A stretch of 64,000 nucleotides of DNA from Hominiventricola aquisgranensis (GTDB taxonomy: Bacteria > Bacillota > Clostridia > Lachnospirales > Lachnospiraceae), in the NCBI RefSeq assembly GCF_040096225.1, contig NZ_JBBMFC010000014.1, positions 1 through 64,000 of the forward strand, written 5' to 3'. Shown piece after piece: positions 41,758-50,098 of the stretch. Position 1 is the first letter of the stretch, and the number at the start of each line of letters is the position of its first letter. The notes under the pieces were generated by a model. The model saw only the letters and a program-made list of their open reading frames with translations. It searched no databases and was not told the origin of the DNA. Made by a program: the position numbers and the translations under genes.

Positions 41758-42285
41758 TCATTCCTGAAGTCCAAACACGTACTCCATATCGTGCCATTTT
41801 TCGCCGCCCCACACAGAAGCTGAGATTCCAAGATCTTTGTATCCCATCCTCTCATACATTTTTACTTTTTCATCCAGACAGGTAAGTACCACCCGTTTCC
41901 GTCCCTGCCCCTTCTCCCGTGCAAGATATCGCTCCATGATTTCTCTGGCAAGCCCCTGTCCTCGATACTCAGGCAGCACATCTAATCCAAGTAACATAAT
42001 ATTTTTTCCATTTTTATTATGAAGAGTAATATTCGTAAAGAATTCATCCCGAAATACATCTTCATCCGTGGCTATTCCATTCAGAAACCCTGCAATCTTA
42101 TCTGTCTTTTTGTCAACCGCCACCAGAAATGTTTCCTGTGCCTGTGATGCCCGCTCCGCCATGGATTCCGGCGTACATGCTTCGTTGGACGGGAAACAAA
42201 TATTTTCAATCTCAATTGTCTAGTCTGCTTCCTCTTCCTTTACATTACGAAATGTAAATAATTCCGATAATTCTGCTTTTGTCAT
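41758..42285 (-). pseudogene. GNAT N-acetyltransferase gene with in-frame amber stop
   Basis: The frame begins at ATG 42285 (MTKAELSELFTF), runs 21 codons to a TAG at 42220-42222, and then continues without further stops to 41758. The downstream part carries GFLNGIATDEDV, MLLGLDVLPEYRGQGLARE (acetyl-CoA site) and a C-terminal KMYERMGYKDLG. A Gln (CAG) probably stood at the TAG. Restart at an internal Met (42162) would give 134 residues without the first strand and helix. The ATG overlaps the upstream EamA stop (ATGA). Confidence 0.8.
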
Positions 42286-43127
42286 TTTTCCGCCTCGTTT
42301 CTTGCCTCAAAAAGTGTTTCATACAAAATTGCCCCGACCATAAGAACCGCTCCGACTGCTGCCCACTTTCCAATCGTTTCATGAAAGATCAGATAAGACC
42401 AGATTGGTGCCATAATGATCTCTGACGAGGCAATTAAATTTGCATTTAATGCAGTTGTCATCTGAATTCCTCGCGTGTATAATACTGCTGCCACTCCTGA
42501 ACACAGAAATCCTGCCACCACCAGAATTCCTGTCTGTCTGACGTCAAATACATCATGTGCAAAAAAGACCGCATATGTTCCTGTAATCAGAATACATATA
42601 ATCTGCGAAAACAAATTCGCAGATACCGGATCGTTGTCTTCCATCGCCCCTAAATAGAACTGACCGCCAAACATAATACCAGATGCGAGAGCCAGAATAT
42701 TTCCCAGCATCATTCCTGTGTTTATCTGCCCCGCAAAGAATATTAATATTCCTGCACTGCATACGGCCACTGAAATAATCTGCTGACATTTTAGCCTTCT
42801 TTTCTGGAAAATTCTATAATAGAACAATACAAAAATGGGCGAACAATACTGTAACACGATTGTATTTGCAACTGTTGTATATTTGTTTGCAAGGAAAAAA
42901 CATATGGTCTGACCTGCTGTAGCCAACGCTGTCAACAGAATCTGACGATTCCACCGAATCGCAGACCCTCTGTTACACACGCGGAGAGTCAGCATTGCGA
43001 CCAGAGATATTACCGCTGTCACAGTCATTCCGTGATACGTTACCATTTTGGTTACAATCCCAAGAAAGCTCCACAAAAATGCAGTTTCCAGAATCAGGAT
43101 ATTGCCAACCATTTGCCTGCTTCTCAT
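42282..43127 (-). CDS. EamA/DMT family transporter
   Basis: 281 residues with about ten hydrophobic segments and two EamA repeats, such as ETAFLWSFLGIVTKMVTYHG and SGVAAVLYTRGIQMTTALNANL with LASSEIIMAPIW. Family members export amino acids or related metabolites; in this operon it may export the amine part released from the imported compound, which is inference. AGGTG precedes ATG. Overlaps the HAD gene stop by 4 bases. Confidence 0.88.
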   Translation of the reverse strand: MRSRQMVGNILILETAFLWSFLGIVTKMVTYHGMTVTAVISLVAMLTLRVCNRGSAIRWNRQILLTALATAGQTICFFLANKYTTVANTIVLQYCSPIFVLFYYRIFQKRRLKCQQIISVAVCSAGILIFFAGQINTGMMLGNILALASGIMFGGQFYLGAMEDNDPVSANLFSQIICILITGTYAVFFAHDVFDVRQTGILVVAGFLCSGVAAVLYTRGIQMTTALNANLIASSEIIMAPIWSYLIFHETIGKWAAVGAVLMVGAILYETLFEARNEAEK

Positions 43128-43768
43128 AATAACACCTGTTTTATTCCTTTCAGATCAGCGATGTGATATGCTGCCTTTGACTGGTCAAAGCAGAAGCGTT
43201 CATCTTTTCTCGCCGCAACCGCAGCTCCTGCTGCCACGCCTGCCTCGATCCCATAGGTAGAATCCTCCACGATCAGACACTCTTCCGGCTTTCTTCCAAG
43301 CCTGTTCATGGTGATCTGATAGATCTCCGGATCAGGCTTGCTCATCACCAGAGATTCTCCACTGATCACGGATTCAAAATAATCCCGGATGTCACATTGA
43401 TCCAGCATCTGTGAAATACAGTGCACCGGCGAAGAAGATGCCAGTGCGATCTGCAGACCCTGTTCTTTTAACCAGCGCAATATCTCTTTTACTTCCGGAT
43501 ACAATACCTCCGTAAAATCAGCGATATGACCGGACTGATAGATCTCCTCCAGTTCCTCATCAAACTGAAGGTCATCCAGCGGTCTTCTGGCCAGTTCATG
43601 CATCAGTATCCGCTCCGTCTTTCCTGACATTCCAACGATTGGGTACAATTCTTCTATTCTGATCCAGGGATATCTTTTTACAAGTTCCCTGTATGTACGT
43701 TCCAGATAAAAATATTCGCTGTCGATCAGCACACCGTCCATGTCGAAGATTACTGCCTTATACTTCAT
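43124..43768 (-). CDS. HAD-superfamily sugar-phosphate phosphatase or phosphomutase
   Basis: About 214 residues, subfamily IA. Motif I DMDGVLIDSE with the nucleophile Asp, motif II LASSSP, motif III KP-D (MSKPDPEIY) and motif IV VEDSTYGIEAG. This is the beta-phosphoglucomutase / sugar-phosphatase type. I choose ATG 43768, which directly follows the PTS IIA stop (TAAGATG); an alternative is ATG 43789 after GAGGAGG. It may act on the sugar phosphate produced by the PTS and SIS enzymes. Confidence 0.85.
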   Translation of the reverse strand: MKYKAVIFDMDGVLIDSEYFYLERTYRELVKRYPWIRIEELYPIVGMSGKTERILMHELARRPLDDLQFDEELEEIYQSGHIADFTEVLYPEVKEILRWLKEQGLQIALASSSPVHCISQMLDQCDIRDYFESVISGESLVMSKPDPEIYQITMNRLGRKPEECLIVEDSTYGIEAGVAAGAAVAARKDERFCFDQSKAAYHIADLKGIKQVLL

Positions 43769-43769
43769 C

Positions 43770-44207
43770 TTATTGCCAGTCCTCGTCATTTTCCTCCTCA
43801 CATCCTTCAAGATCCTCTTCGTTGAAAAAATCAACCTGTTTTCTTCCGTTTTCTATGATTCCTTCCAGAATTTCCTCCCAGGACATTCCAATGTTACGCT
43901 CCATCAACGTCTCGATCAGCATTGCAAGATTCGTTCCATATACAACTTTGATCCGACGATCCTTCATACTTTCCGGCACGATCGTATTAAACGGTGAGCC
44001 GCTTAACAGATCACAGAACACCAGAATATGCTCTGCTTCTTTCATCGTCTGCAGTGCTTCTGCAATATGCGCTTCCAACTCCGTCTTAGTGTCTCCTTCC
44101 GGAAAATCCACCCACACAAAATCATCCTGTTTTCCAAGGATCAGTTCTGCCGCGCTGGCAATACCGCTGGCAAAATGTCCATGTCCCAATACCATAATTC
44201 CTGTCAT
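43770..44207 (-). CDS. PTS EIIA component, mannose family
   Basis: About 145 residues. N-terminal GIMVLGHGHFASG contains the phosphorylated His9, and FVWVDFPEGD matches EIIA-Man. It ends in an acidic tail. Starts at ATG 44207 with AGGAGGAG before it. Accepts phosphate from HPr and passes it to EIIB at 45389. Sits between the SIS and HAD genes. Confidence 0.9.
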   Translation of the reverse strand: MTGIMVLGHGHFASGIASAAELILGKQDDFVWVDFPEGDTKTELEAHIAEALQTMKEAEHILVFCDLLSGSPFNTIVPESMKDRRIKVVYGTNLAMLIETLMERNIGMSWEEILEGIIENGRKQVDFFNEEDLEGCEEENDEDWQ

Positions 44208-44269
44208 ATACAATCTCCTCCTGAAAAAACAAGGGCAGATATTTCTCATACCTGCCCCGGTTGTGTTTA

Positions 44270-45361
44270 CTATTTTGCCTTTGGATAATGAGCTAAAGAT
44301 TCTTCAAACGGGTCAACTCCCGTATCAATATAAACCTGCTCAGCGCCTTTGGCCGCTACAAACTGAAATGGAACTGTATACATCAGCGGTGCAAGATATT
44401 TGTTTGTCTTTACACTGAATACCGCATCTCTCTTATCTGCATCCGGAATATCTTTACAGGTGATCACATGTACCCGCGGTGTATATTTTTTGTATGCAGT
44501 ACGGAATTGAAGCATACGCTCATATTCTGCCTCGTCGGAACCGATCATAAGAATGGTCTGTTTCGGTCCGATTGCCATGGTCGGTCCGTGGGAATACTCC
44601 TCCAGTTCATATCCAAGAACCGGAAGTCTGAGCATCTCGCCTGCCTTCAGTACGCCCTCCAGCATGGATCCATAATCTACGCCATATCCAAGAACGTAGA
44701 TACGTTCACTGTTGACGATGGATGCGTTATTTCTGTCATACCATGCCTCACTCTCATCGAGTACCGTCTGGAAATGATTTACCAGATCTGCAGCTTCCTT
44801 CAAAGTCTCCTGATACTGCTCTTCGGTGTAGATATTCTTAGCTTTTGCCACGCCGATCGCCCACAGATAAACACTCAGTACCGACACGGTATATCCTTTT
44901 GTCTCCGGCGGTGTCAGCTCATCGCCCACCAGCAGATGTACGGAGATATCTGTATTTTCAGTGATCTTGCTCTGCAGATTACCGGTGATTGCCAGCGTCA
45001 GATAACCGTTCTTCTTTGCATACTCCATAACCTCGCAGGTAGATACACTGGTTCCTGACTGACTGATTCCCACATACAGGATCTGATCATTTTTCAGCAT
45101 TCCTGTCCAGTCCGGTTTCTCATAGTTCTGATAGACCGTCGGATACTGTGCACTTGCATCAATTCCTACGATATGTTTGAAATAGTAAGCAGCGATCTGA
45201 GATACATTGTAGGAAGTACCTGATCCAAAGAAAAATACTTTCTTAATATCATGTTTCTTAAAAACTTCCACAAACGGATCCACAAATACGTTCTGGTTAT
45301 CCAGTGTATATTTCAGCACCTCCGGCTGTGATTTAATGTTTCCAAGTACAGTCTGTTTCAT
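44270..45361 (-). CDS. SIS-domain sugar isomerase/deglycase, FrlB/GfrF-like
   Basis: 363 residues with two SIS domains: FFFGSGTSYNVSQIAA with YVGISQSGTSVSTCEVM, and YVLGYGVDYGSMLEGVLKAGEM with EEYSHGPTMAIG. Resembles glutamine-fructose-6-phosphate transaminase C-terminal halves that became deglycases, such as FrlB and the glucoselysine-6-phosphate deglycase GfrF. It would cleave or isomerise the phosphorylated sugar derivative imported by the adjacent mannose-type PTS. The particular substrate (fructoselysine, glucoselysine or an amino sugar) cannot be read from the sequence. GAGGAG precedes ATG. Confidence 0.88.
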   Translation of the reverse strand: MKQTVLGNIKSQPEVLKYTLDNQNVFVDPFVEVFKKHDIKKVFFFGSGTSYNVSQIAAYYFKHIVGIDASAQYPTVYQNYEKPDWTGMLKNDQILYVGISQSGTSVSTCEVMEYAKKNGYLTLAITGNLQSKITENTDISVHLLVGDELTPPETKGYTVSVLSVYLWAIGVAKAKNIYTEEQYQETLKEAADLVNHFQTVLDESEAWYDRNNASIVNSERIYVLGYGVDYGSMLEGVLKAGEMLRLPVLGYELEEYSHGPTMAIGPKQTILMIGSDEAEYERMLQFRTAYKKYTPRVHVITCKDIPDADKRDAVFSVKTNKYLAPLMYTVPFQFVAAKGAEQVYIDTGVDPFEESLAHYPKAK

Positions 45362-45388
45362 AGTTCTCCTCTTTTCTGATTCATTCTT

Positions 45389-45865
45389 TTATTTCAATAA
45401 TTCAGTCACATCACGTTTTACGTCCCTCGGGGTATTCTGTATGTACAGTTTGACTCCCTTCTGAACCAGTTTTGAAAATGCTTCTTTCTCTTCCGGCGTG
45501 ATAAATGTGTTCTTATCGATCTGTGTTGCTCCCGGACGGTTGGACATATTTCCAATGGTAATATAAGGAACCTGATATCCGGCTTCTGCCATCCGCAGGA
45601 TTGGAACCGGGCTGTTGCAGAGAATCATCACTTTGATTCCTTCATCAATTTTTCTTATAAATTTGTCCGCCGCTTTTGCAGATCCGAAAATGGACAGTTT
45701 ACAGTTCTCCGGCATACCAAATTTCAAAGTTGTTTTTCTTGTCTCATCATTTACAATGTCGTCATCAACGATTGCGATCCTCTGGAGAGAATACTGCGGG
45801 ATCCAGTATCCGCATACCTGTCCGTGAATCAGTCGATCATCAATGCGTGTATCTAAAATTGCCAT
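45389..45865 (-). CDS. PTS EIIB component, mannose/fructose/sorbose family
   Basis: 158 residues. DTRIDDRLIHGQV contains the phosphorylated His14. The rest fits EIIB-Man, including VMILCNSPVPILRMAE and a C-terminal GVKLYIQNTPRD. Phosphorylates the sugar carried by IIC/IID. AAGGAGG before ATG. 23 bases before the SIS gene. Confidence 0.93.
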   Translation of the reverse strand: MAILDTRIDDRLIHGQVCGYWIPQYSLQRIAIVDDDIVNDETRKTTLKFGMPENCKLSIFGSAKAADKFIRKIDEGIKVMILCNSPVPILRMAEAGYQVPYITIGNMSNRPGATQIDKNTFITPEEKEAFSKLVQKGVKLYIQNTPRDVKRDVTELLK

Positions 45866-45875
45866 ACGCGCCTCC

Positions 45876-46706
45876 TTATGCAGAGATCAGTCCAAGGATT
45901 CCCAGCACAAAGCCAATTACCACGATTCCTGCGATCACATACTGAACTTTCACTTTCTTCTTAATTGCTCCATATACACCTAATGTGCATGCCAGCGGAA
46001 GCAGCTTCGGCATGATCTGATCCAGATAATCCTGAATGATGATTTCACTGCCGGAAAGTGTGAACTGAAGCGGGCAGTTGATGCTTACCCACATCGCGAT
46101 CATACAGCCAATGGACATAGCTCCGATAATGCCTGCACAATGAGTAAACAGTGCCATTCTACCGGTCTTCTCCATCTCGCTTAAGATCTGTGCACCTTTG
46201 TTGTATCCAAGATCCAGTGTGATCAGACGGGTCAGCACATTCGGAATGTTGAATACCAGCAGCAGAATAAACGGTGCGATCGGGTTGCCTTCCTTTGCAA
46301 ATCCAATAGCCAGTGCACATGCCAGGATACGGATAATGCCCCAGAAGAAAGTATCACCGATACCGGAAAGCGGTCCCATCAGAGATACTTTGATGGCATT
46401 GATGGTTGATACATCAAAATTCGGATCTTCCTTTGCGCTCTCCTCCATGGCGATGGTGGTTCCCATTACAAACGGTGATGGAGCTACGGTCATGTTAAAT
46501 GCTGCAATATTTCTGTGCATTGCGGCTTTTAATCCTTCATCGTCATTTTTATATATTTTTCTCAGAAGCGGCATGATCGCATATAAGAATCCAAGACCTT
46601 CCATTCTCTCATAGTTGAAAGAACCTAACAATGTAAAACTTCTCCAGAATACGCCTCTGAAATCTTTCTTTGTAAATCTTCCTGTCGTTACTTCATTATT
46701 TGCCAT
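45876..46706 (-). CDS. PTS EIID component, mannose family
   Basis: About 276 residues. Cytosolic-facing N-terminal part (FTKKDFRGVFWRSFTLLGSFNYERMEGLGF), then SLMGPLSGIGDTFFWGIIRI, the family signature, and C-terminal membrane segments. Forms the membrane channel with EIIC. I start at ATG 46706 (GGGAGG upstream). Confidence 0.93.
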   Translation of the reverse strand: MANNEVTTGRFTKKDFRGVFWRSFTLLGSFNYERMEGLGFLYAIMPLLRKIYKNDDEGLKAAMHRNIAAFNMTVAPSPFVMGTTIAMEESAKEDPNFDVSTINAIKVSLMGPLSGIGDTFFWGIIRILACALAIGFAKEGNPIAPFILLLVFNIPNVLTRLITLDLGYNKGAQILSEMEKTGRMALFTHCAGIIGAMSIGCMIAMWVSINCPLQFTLSGSEIIIQDYLDQIMPKLLPLACTLGVYGAIKKKVKVQYVIAGIVVIGFVLGILGLISA

Positions 46707-46708
46707 GT

Positions 46709-47497
46709 CTAGTCCTCCCACTCATCGTCAGCAGCAGTGTTTGCAGCCACTTTTGCTGTTCCCTCATTGGATCTCAACATGAAGATGATCCATGCTACTG
46801 CAACTGCGATTGCCGCAATCGCAACCATTGTAAGATCAAAACCAACATAAGCTGCCGGAATAAATCCTAAAATGAAATACGGAATCAGTCGTTTCTCCAT
46901 AATGATGTTTAACAGTAATGCAAATCCGAGACACGGAAGCAGTGCAGCTACTCCGCCAAGTCCGGTATTTATCCAATCCGGCATGTTGTTTACGATGCCT
47001 TCAATCAGCTCATTTCCGAAGAACATAACGATAAATGTCGGAATTGTGTAAGCTAAAAATGTACAGATACCACAGAAATAATGACACCAGCGGATTCCTC
47101 TGAAATCCAGTGCGTCGATCTTCTTATCTGCTGACAGCATCACACCTGAATAAGCGGACATCAGCAGCGTGTTCAGGAACTGCATGATAACTGCAACCGG
47201 AACACCAAACAAAATTGCGGTCTCAGCACCTGTACCAGTTGTAATTGCTACTGCTGTACCAATCGTACCACCTATACCAATATCCAACTGAGCAACCGGA
47301 CCAATTCCAACGGCACCCATCCACATTAACTGGAGCTCTGCTCCGATGATCAGACCAGTCTTTACATCCCCCAGAACCAGTCCTACCAGAAATCCCGTTA
47401 CAATCGGCTCACGAAGCTTGCATTCTCCAAGCCAGTCGCCTTCACATCTGCTCACACCTGCGATGATAGCAATCAATATTGCCTGCACCAAACTCAT
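46709..47497 (-). CDS. PTS EIIC component, mannose/fructose/sorbose family
   Basis: About 262 residues, highly hydrophobic, with GFLVGLVLGDVKTGLIIGAELQLMW and GPVAQLDIGIGGTIGTAVAI, typical of EIIC-Man. First gene of the PTS operon. The start is ATG 47497 (AGGAGG 7 bases before), since ATG 47503 is only one base from that site. Next gene EIID begins 2 bases after its stop. Confidence 0.93.
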   Translation of the reverse strand: MSLVQAILIAIIAGVSRCEGDWLGECKLREPIVTGFLVGLVLGDVKTGLIIGAELQLMWMGAVGIGPVAQLDIGIGGTIGTAVAITTGTGAETAILFGVPVAVIMQFLNTLLMSAYSGVMLSADKKIDALDFRGIRWCHYFCGICTFLAYTIPTFIVMFFGNELIEGIVNNMPDWINTGLGGVAALLPCLGFALLLNIIMEKRLIPYFILGFIPAAYVGFDLTMVAIAAIAVAVAWIIFMLRSNEGTAKVAANTAADDEWED

Positions 47498-47539
47498 AAC
47501 CATTCCTCCTAAAATTATTCTTCCTCTTTCGCGAATCGG

Positions 47540-47570
47540 ATCAAGTGGTATATTATGCGTACCACTTGAT
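47540..47570. promoter_or_regulatory. Palindromic operator of the PTS operon
   Basis: Perfect 11-base arms ATCAAGTGGTA (47540-47550) and TACCACTTGAT (47560-47570) with 9 bases between them, just downstream of the -10 box. A good GntR/HutC-type operator, probably bound by the regulator at 40454-41176. There is no T tract, so it is not a terminator. Confidence 0.75.
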
Positions 47571-47573
47571 ATT

Positions 47574-47602
47574 TATATACCACACCAGTTAGCAGATTAC
47601 AA
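47574..47602 (-). promoter_or_regulatory. Promoter of the PTS operon
   Basis: On the minus strand TTGTAA (47597-47602), 17-base spacer and TATATA (47574-47579). The palindromic operator covers the region right after it. Confidence 0.65.
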
Positions 47603-47751
47603 TACTTTTTCACTCATTTTAAGGATTTTGTCTATTTTGTCAGATTTTACCTTTAAAAATTAGGAAAAATGCCCATGCCCAGTATAAGTTTCCATTTTCA
47701 CGACTATACTGTTATTAACCTATTTTTCCCAGAACAGGAAGGAGGATACAG

Positions 47752-47970
47752 ATGAGACAAAAGCAGGCAGACGCGCCTCCCGATACCAGGAAACAGCAGT
47801 TAATGGAAGATCTGCGCCGTACCAAATGTGCACTGGACCAGGCCTATTCCAATTTTGAAAATGTAGTGGATCCTGACTTGATAGACTGCTCCATCTATGA
47901 ACTGAAAGCAGTGCAGATGCGCTACCGTTTTCTTCTGAAACAGGCAGAATTACTGGAAAAAGCGACTTAG
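47752..47970 (+). CDS. DUF2508 (YaaL-like) protein
   Basis: 72 residues, helical, with LMEDLRRTKCALDQAYSNFE and a C-terminal MRYRFLLKQAELL. It matches the DUF2508/YaaL family, of unknown function, normally encoded between recR and bofA in Firmicutes. GGAGG precedes ATG. Here it is separated from both, about 37 kb from recR and 7.4 kb from bofA. Confidence 0.82.
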   Translation: MRQKQADAPPDTRKQQLMEDLRRTKCALDQAYSNFENVVDPDLIDCSIYELKAVQMRYRFLLKQAELLEKAT

Positions 47971-48024
47971 AGATCCGTTGACTTCTTTTTCTTCCTGTGC
48001 TACTCTTAAGACAATGGTTTTTTA

Positions 48025-48033
48025 TGCTATAAT
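48025..48033 (+). promoter_or_regulatory. Extended -10 promoter of metG
   Basis: TGCTATAAT (TGnTATAAT) 24 bases before the metG ATG, with no good -35 box, as common in extended -10 promoters. The leader is too short for a T-box. Confidence 0.65.
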
Positions 48034-48056
48034 TTACGAAAACAGAGGATAAGCAA

Positions 48057-50009
48057 ATGGAAAAGAAAAAGTTTTATATGACCACAGCCATTGCCTATGC
48101 ATCCGGAAAACCGCACATCGGAAATACCTATGAAGTTGTACTGGCAGACAGCATTGCCCGTTATAAGAGATTCGAGGGTTACGATGTATTTTTCCAGACC
48201 GGAACCGATGAGCATGGCCAGAAGATCGAGCTGAAAGCAGAAGAAGCTGGCGTCACTCCGAAGGAATTCGTTGACAATGCCGCAGATCAGATTAAAAAGA
48301 TCTGGGATCTGATGGATACTTCTTATGACAAATTCATCCGCACCACTGATGAAGATCATGAGAAACAGGTACAGAAAATCTTCAAATATATGTACGACAA
48401 GGGAGATATTTACAAAGGTTCCTATGAAGGAATGTACTGTACTCCCTGTGAGTCCTTCTGGACCCCGTCCCAGCTGGTAGATGGAAAATGCCCGGACTGC
48501 GGACGTGAAGTACAGCCTGCAAAGGAAGAGGCTTATTTCTTCAAGATGAGCAAATATGCTGACCGTCTGATCGAGCATATCAATACGCATCCGGAGTTCA
48601 TTCAGCCTGTCTCCAGAAAGAATGAGATGATGAACAATTTCCTTCTGCCGGGACTGCAGGATCTGTGTGTATCCAGAACCTCCTTCACCTGGGGCATTCC
48701 GGTCACCTTCGATCCGAAGCATGTTACTTATGTATGGCTGGATGCACTGACCAACTATATCACCGGTATCGGCTATGACTGTGATGGCGACAGCACTGAG
48801 AACTTCAAGAAACTGTGGCCTGCAGATCTACACCTGATCGGTAAGGATATCATTCGTTTCCATACCATCTACTGGCCGATCTTCCTCATGTCTCTGGATC
48901 TGCCGCTTCCGAAGCAGGTATTCGGACATCCGTGGCTGCTGCAGGGCGACGGCAAGATGAGTAAGTCCAAAGGAAATGTACTTTACGCTGATGAACTGGT
49001 TGATTTCTTCGGTGTAGATGCTGTCCGTTACTTTGTACTTCATGAGATGCCGTTTGAAAATGATGGTGTGATCACCTGGGAACTGATGGTAGAGCGCCTG
49101 AACTCCGAGCTGGCAAATACCCTTGGCAATCTGGTAAACCGTACAGTTTCCATGTCCAATAAATATTTCGGTGGTGTAGTAACCAATACCGGTGTAGCGG
49201 AAGATGTGGATGCTGACCTGAAGGCAACCGTTCTTGGAACTCTCACCAAGACCACCGAGAAGATGGATCAGCTCCGTGTGGCAGATGCCCTGACAGAGAT
49301 CTTCGCACTGTTCAAACGCTGCAACAAATATATTGATGAGACCATGCCTTGGGCACTGGCCAAAGATCCGGAGAAGAAAGACCGTCTGGCTACTGTTCTC
49401 TACAATCTGGTAGAAAGTATCAGCTACGGTGCTGCTCTTCTGGAGTCCTTTATGCCTACCACTTCCAAGAAGATTCTGGCTCAGCTGAATGCAAAACCAA
49501 GAACCATCGATCAGATGACTGAATTTGGTCTCTATGAGTCCGGCACCAGAGTAACAGAGACTCCGGAGATCCTGTTTGCCCGTCTGGATGTCAAAGAGGT
49601 TCTGGCAAAAGTAGAAGAGCACAAAGCTGCTCAGGCTGCAGAGGCTGCTCAGAAGGAAAATGTCATTGATATCGAAGCAAAAGAAGCTGTATCCTATGAT
49701 GATTTCGCAAAACTGCAGTTTCAGGTAGGTGAGATCCTTTCCTGCGAAGCTGTTCCGAAAGCTGATAAGCTGCTCTGCTCTCAGGTGAAGATCGGAAGCC
49801 AGGTACGTCAGATCGTATCCGGTATCCGCAGCACCTACAGCCCGGAGGAGATGGTTGGCAAGAAGGTTATGGTTCTTGTAAACCTGCAGCCGAGAAAGAT
49901 CCGCGGACTGGTATCTGAAGGCATGCTTCTGTGCGCAGAAGATGCTGACGGCAAGCTTTCTCTGGTCGCTCCGGAAAAAGAGATGCCAGCAGGCGCTGAG
50001 ATCTGCTAA
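48057..50009 (+). CDS. metG: Methionyl-tRNA synthetase with C-terminal tRNA-binding domain
   Basis: 650 residues. Class I signatures KPHIGNTYE (HIGH) and KMSKSKG (KMSKS), a zinc knuckle with CTPC and CPDC, anticodon-binding helices, and a C-terminal EMAP/Trbp111 domain from about residue 545 (FAKLQFQVGEILSCEAVP). AGAGGA precedes ATG. Transcribed with its own promoter and followed by a strong terminator. Confidence 0.97.
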   Translation: MEKKKFYMTTAIAYASGKPHIGNTYEVVLADSIARYKRFEGYDVFFQTGTDEHGQKIELKAEEAGVTPKEFVDNAADQIKKIWDLMDTSYDKFIRTTDEDHEKQVQKIFKYMYDKGDIYKGSYEGMYCTPCESFWTPSQLVDGKCPDCGREVQPAKEEAYFFKMSKYADRLIEHINTHPEFIQPVSRKNEMMNNFLLPGLQDLCVSRTSFTWGIPVTFDPKHVTYVWLDALTNYITGIGYDCDGDSTENFKKLWPADLHLIGKDIIRFHTIYWPIFLMSLDLPLPKQVFGHPWLLQGDGKMSKSKGNVLYADELVDFFGVDAVRYFVLHEMPFENDGVITWELMVERLNSELANTLGNLVNRTVSMSNKYFGGVVTNTGVAEDVDADLKATVLGTLTKTTEKMDQLRVADALTEIFALFKRCNKYIDETMPWALAKDPEKKDRLATVLYNLVESISYGAALLESFMPTTSKKILAQLNAKPRTIDQMTEFGLYESGTRVTETPEILFARLDVKEVLAKVEEHKAAQAAEAAQKENVIDIEAKEAVSYDDFAKLQFQVGEILSCEAVPKADKLLCSQVKIGSQVRQIVSGIRSTYSPEEMVGKKVMVLVNLQPRKIRGLVSEGMLLCAEDADGKLSLVAPEKEMPAGAEIC

Positions 50010-50029
50010 TTCTATAAAATAAAAATGAA

Positions 50030-50098
50030 GCCTTCGCACATATTTTTCAGATTCTTGTCATATAGTTTTCTGATCATCACTGTGCGGAGGCCTTTTTT
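50030..50098 (+). terminator. Terminator of metG whose stem contains the next ribosome site
   Basis: GCCTTCGCACA (50030-50040) pairs with TGTGCGGAGGC (50081-50091, one G-U) and CTTTTTT follows. The GGAGG of the right arm is also the ribosome site for the ATG at 50099. Confidence 0.8.

Noticed and set aside
47971..48056. T-box or SAM riboswitch before metG
   Set aside because: The leader is under 90 bases and has no T-box sequence or aptamer-like stems.
48828..50039. Long 403-codon minus-strand frame over metG
   Set aside because: Shadow of metG: the plus-strand protein has all synthetase motifs, and the minus translation shows no recognisable domain.
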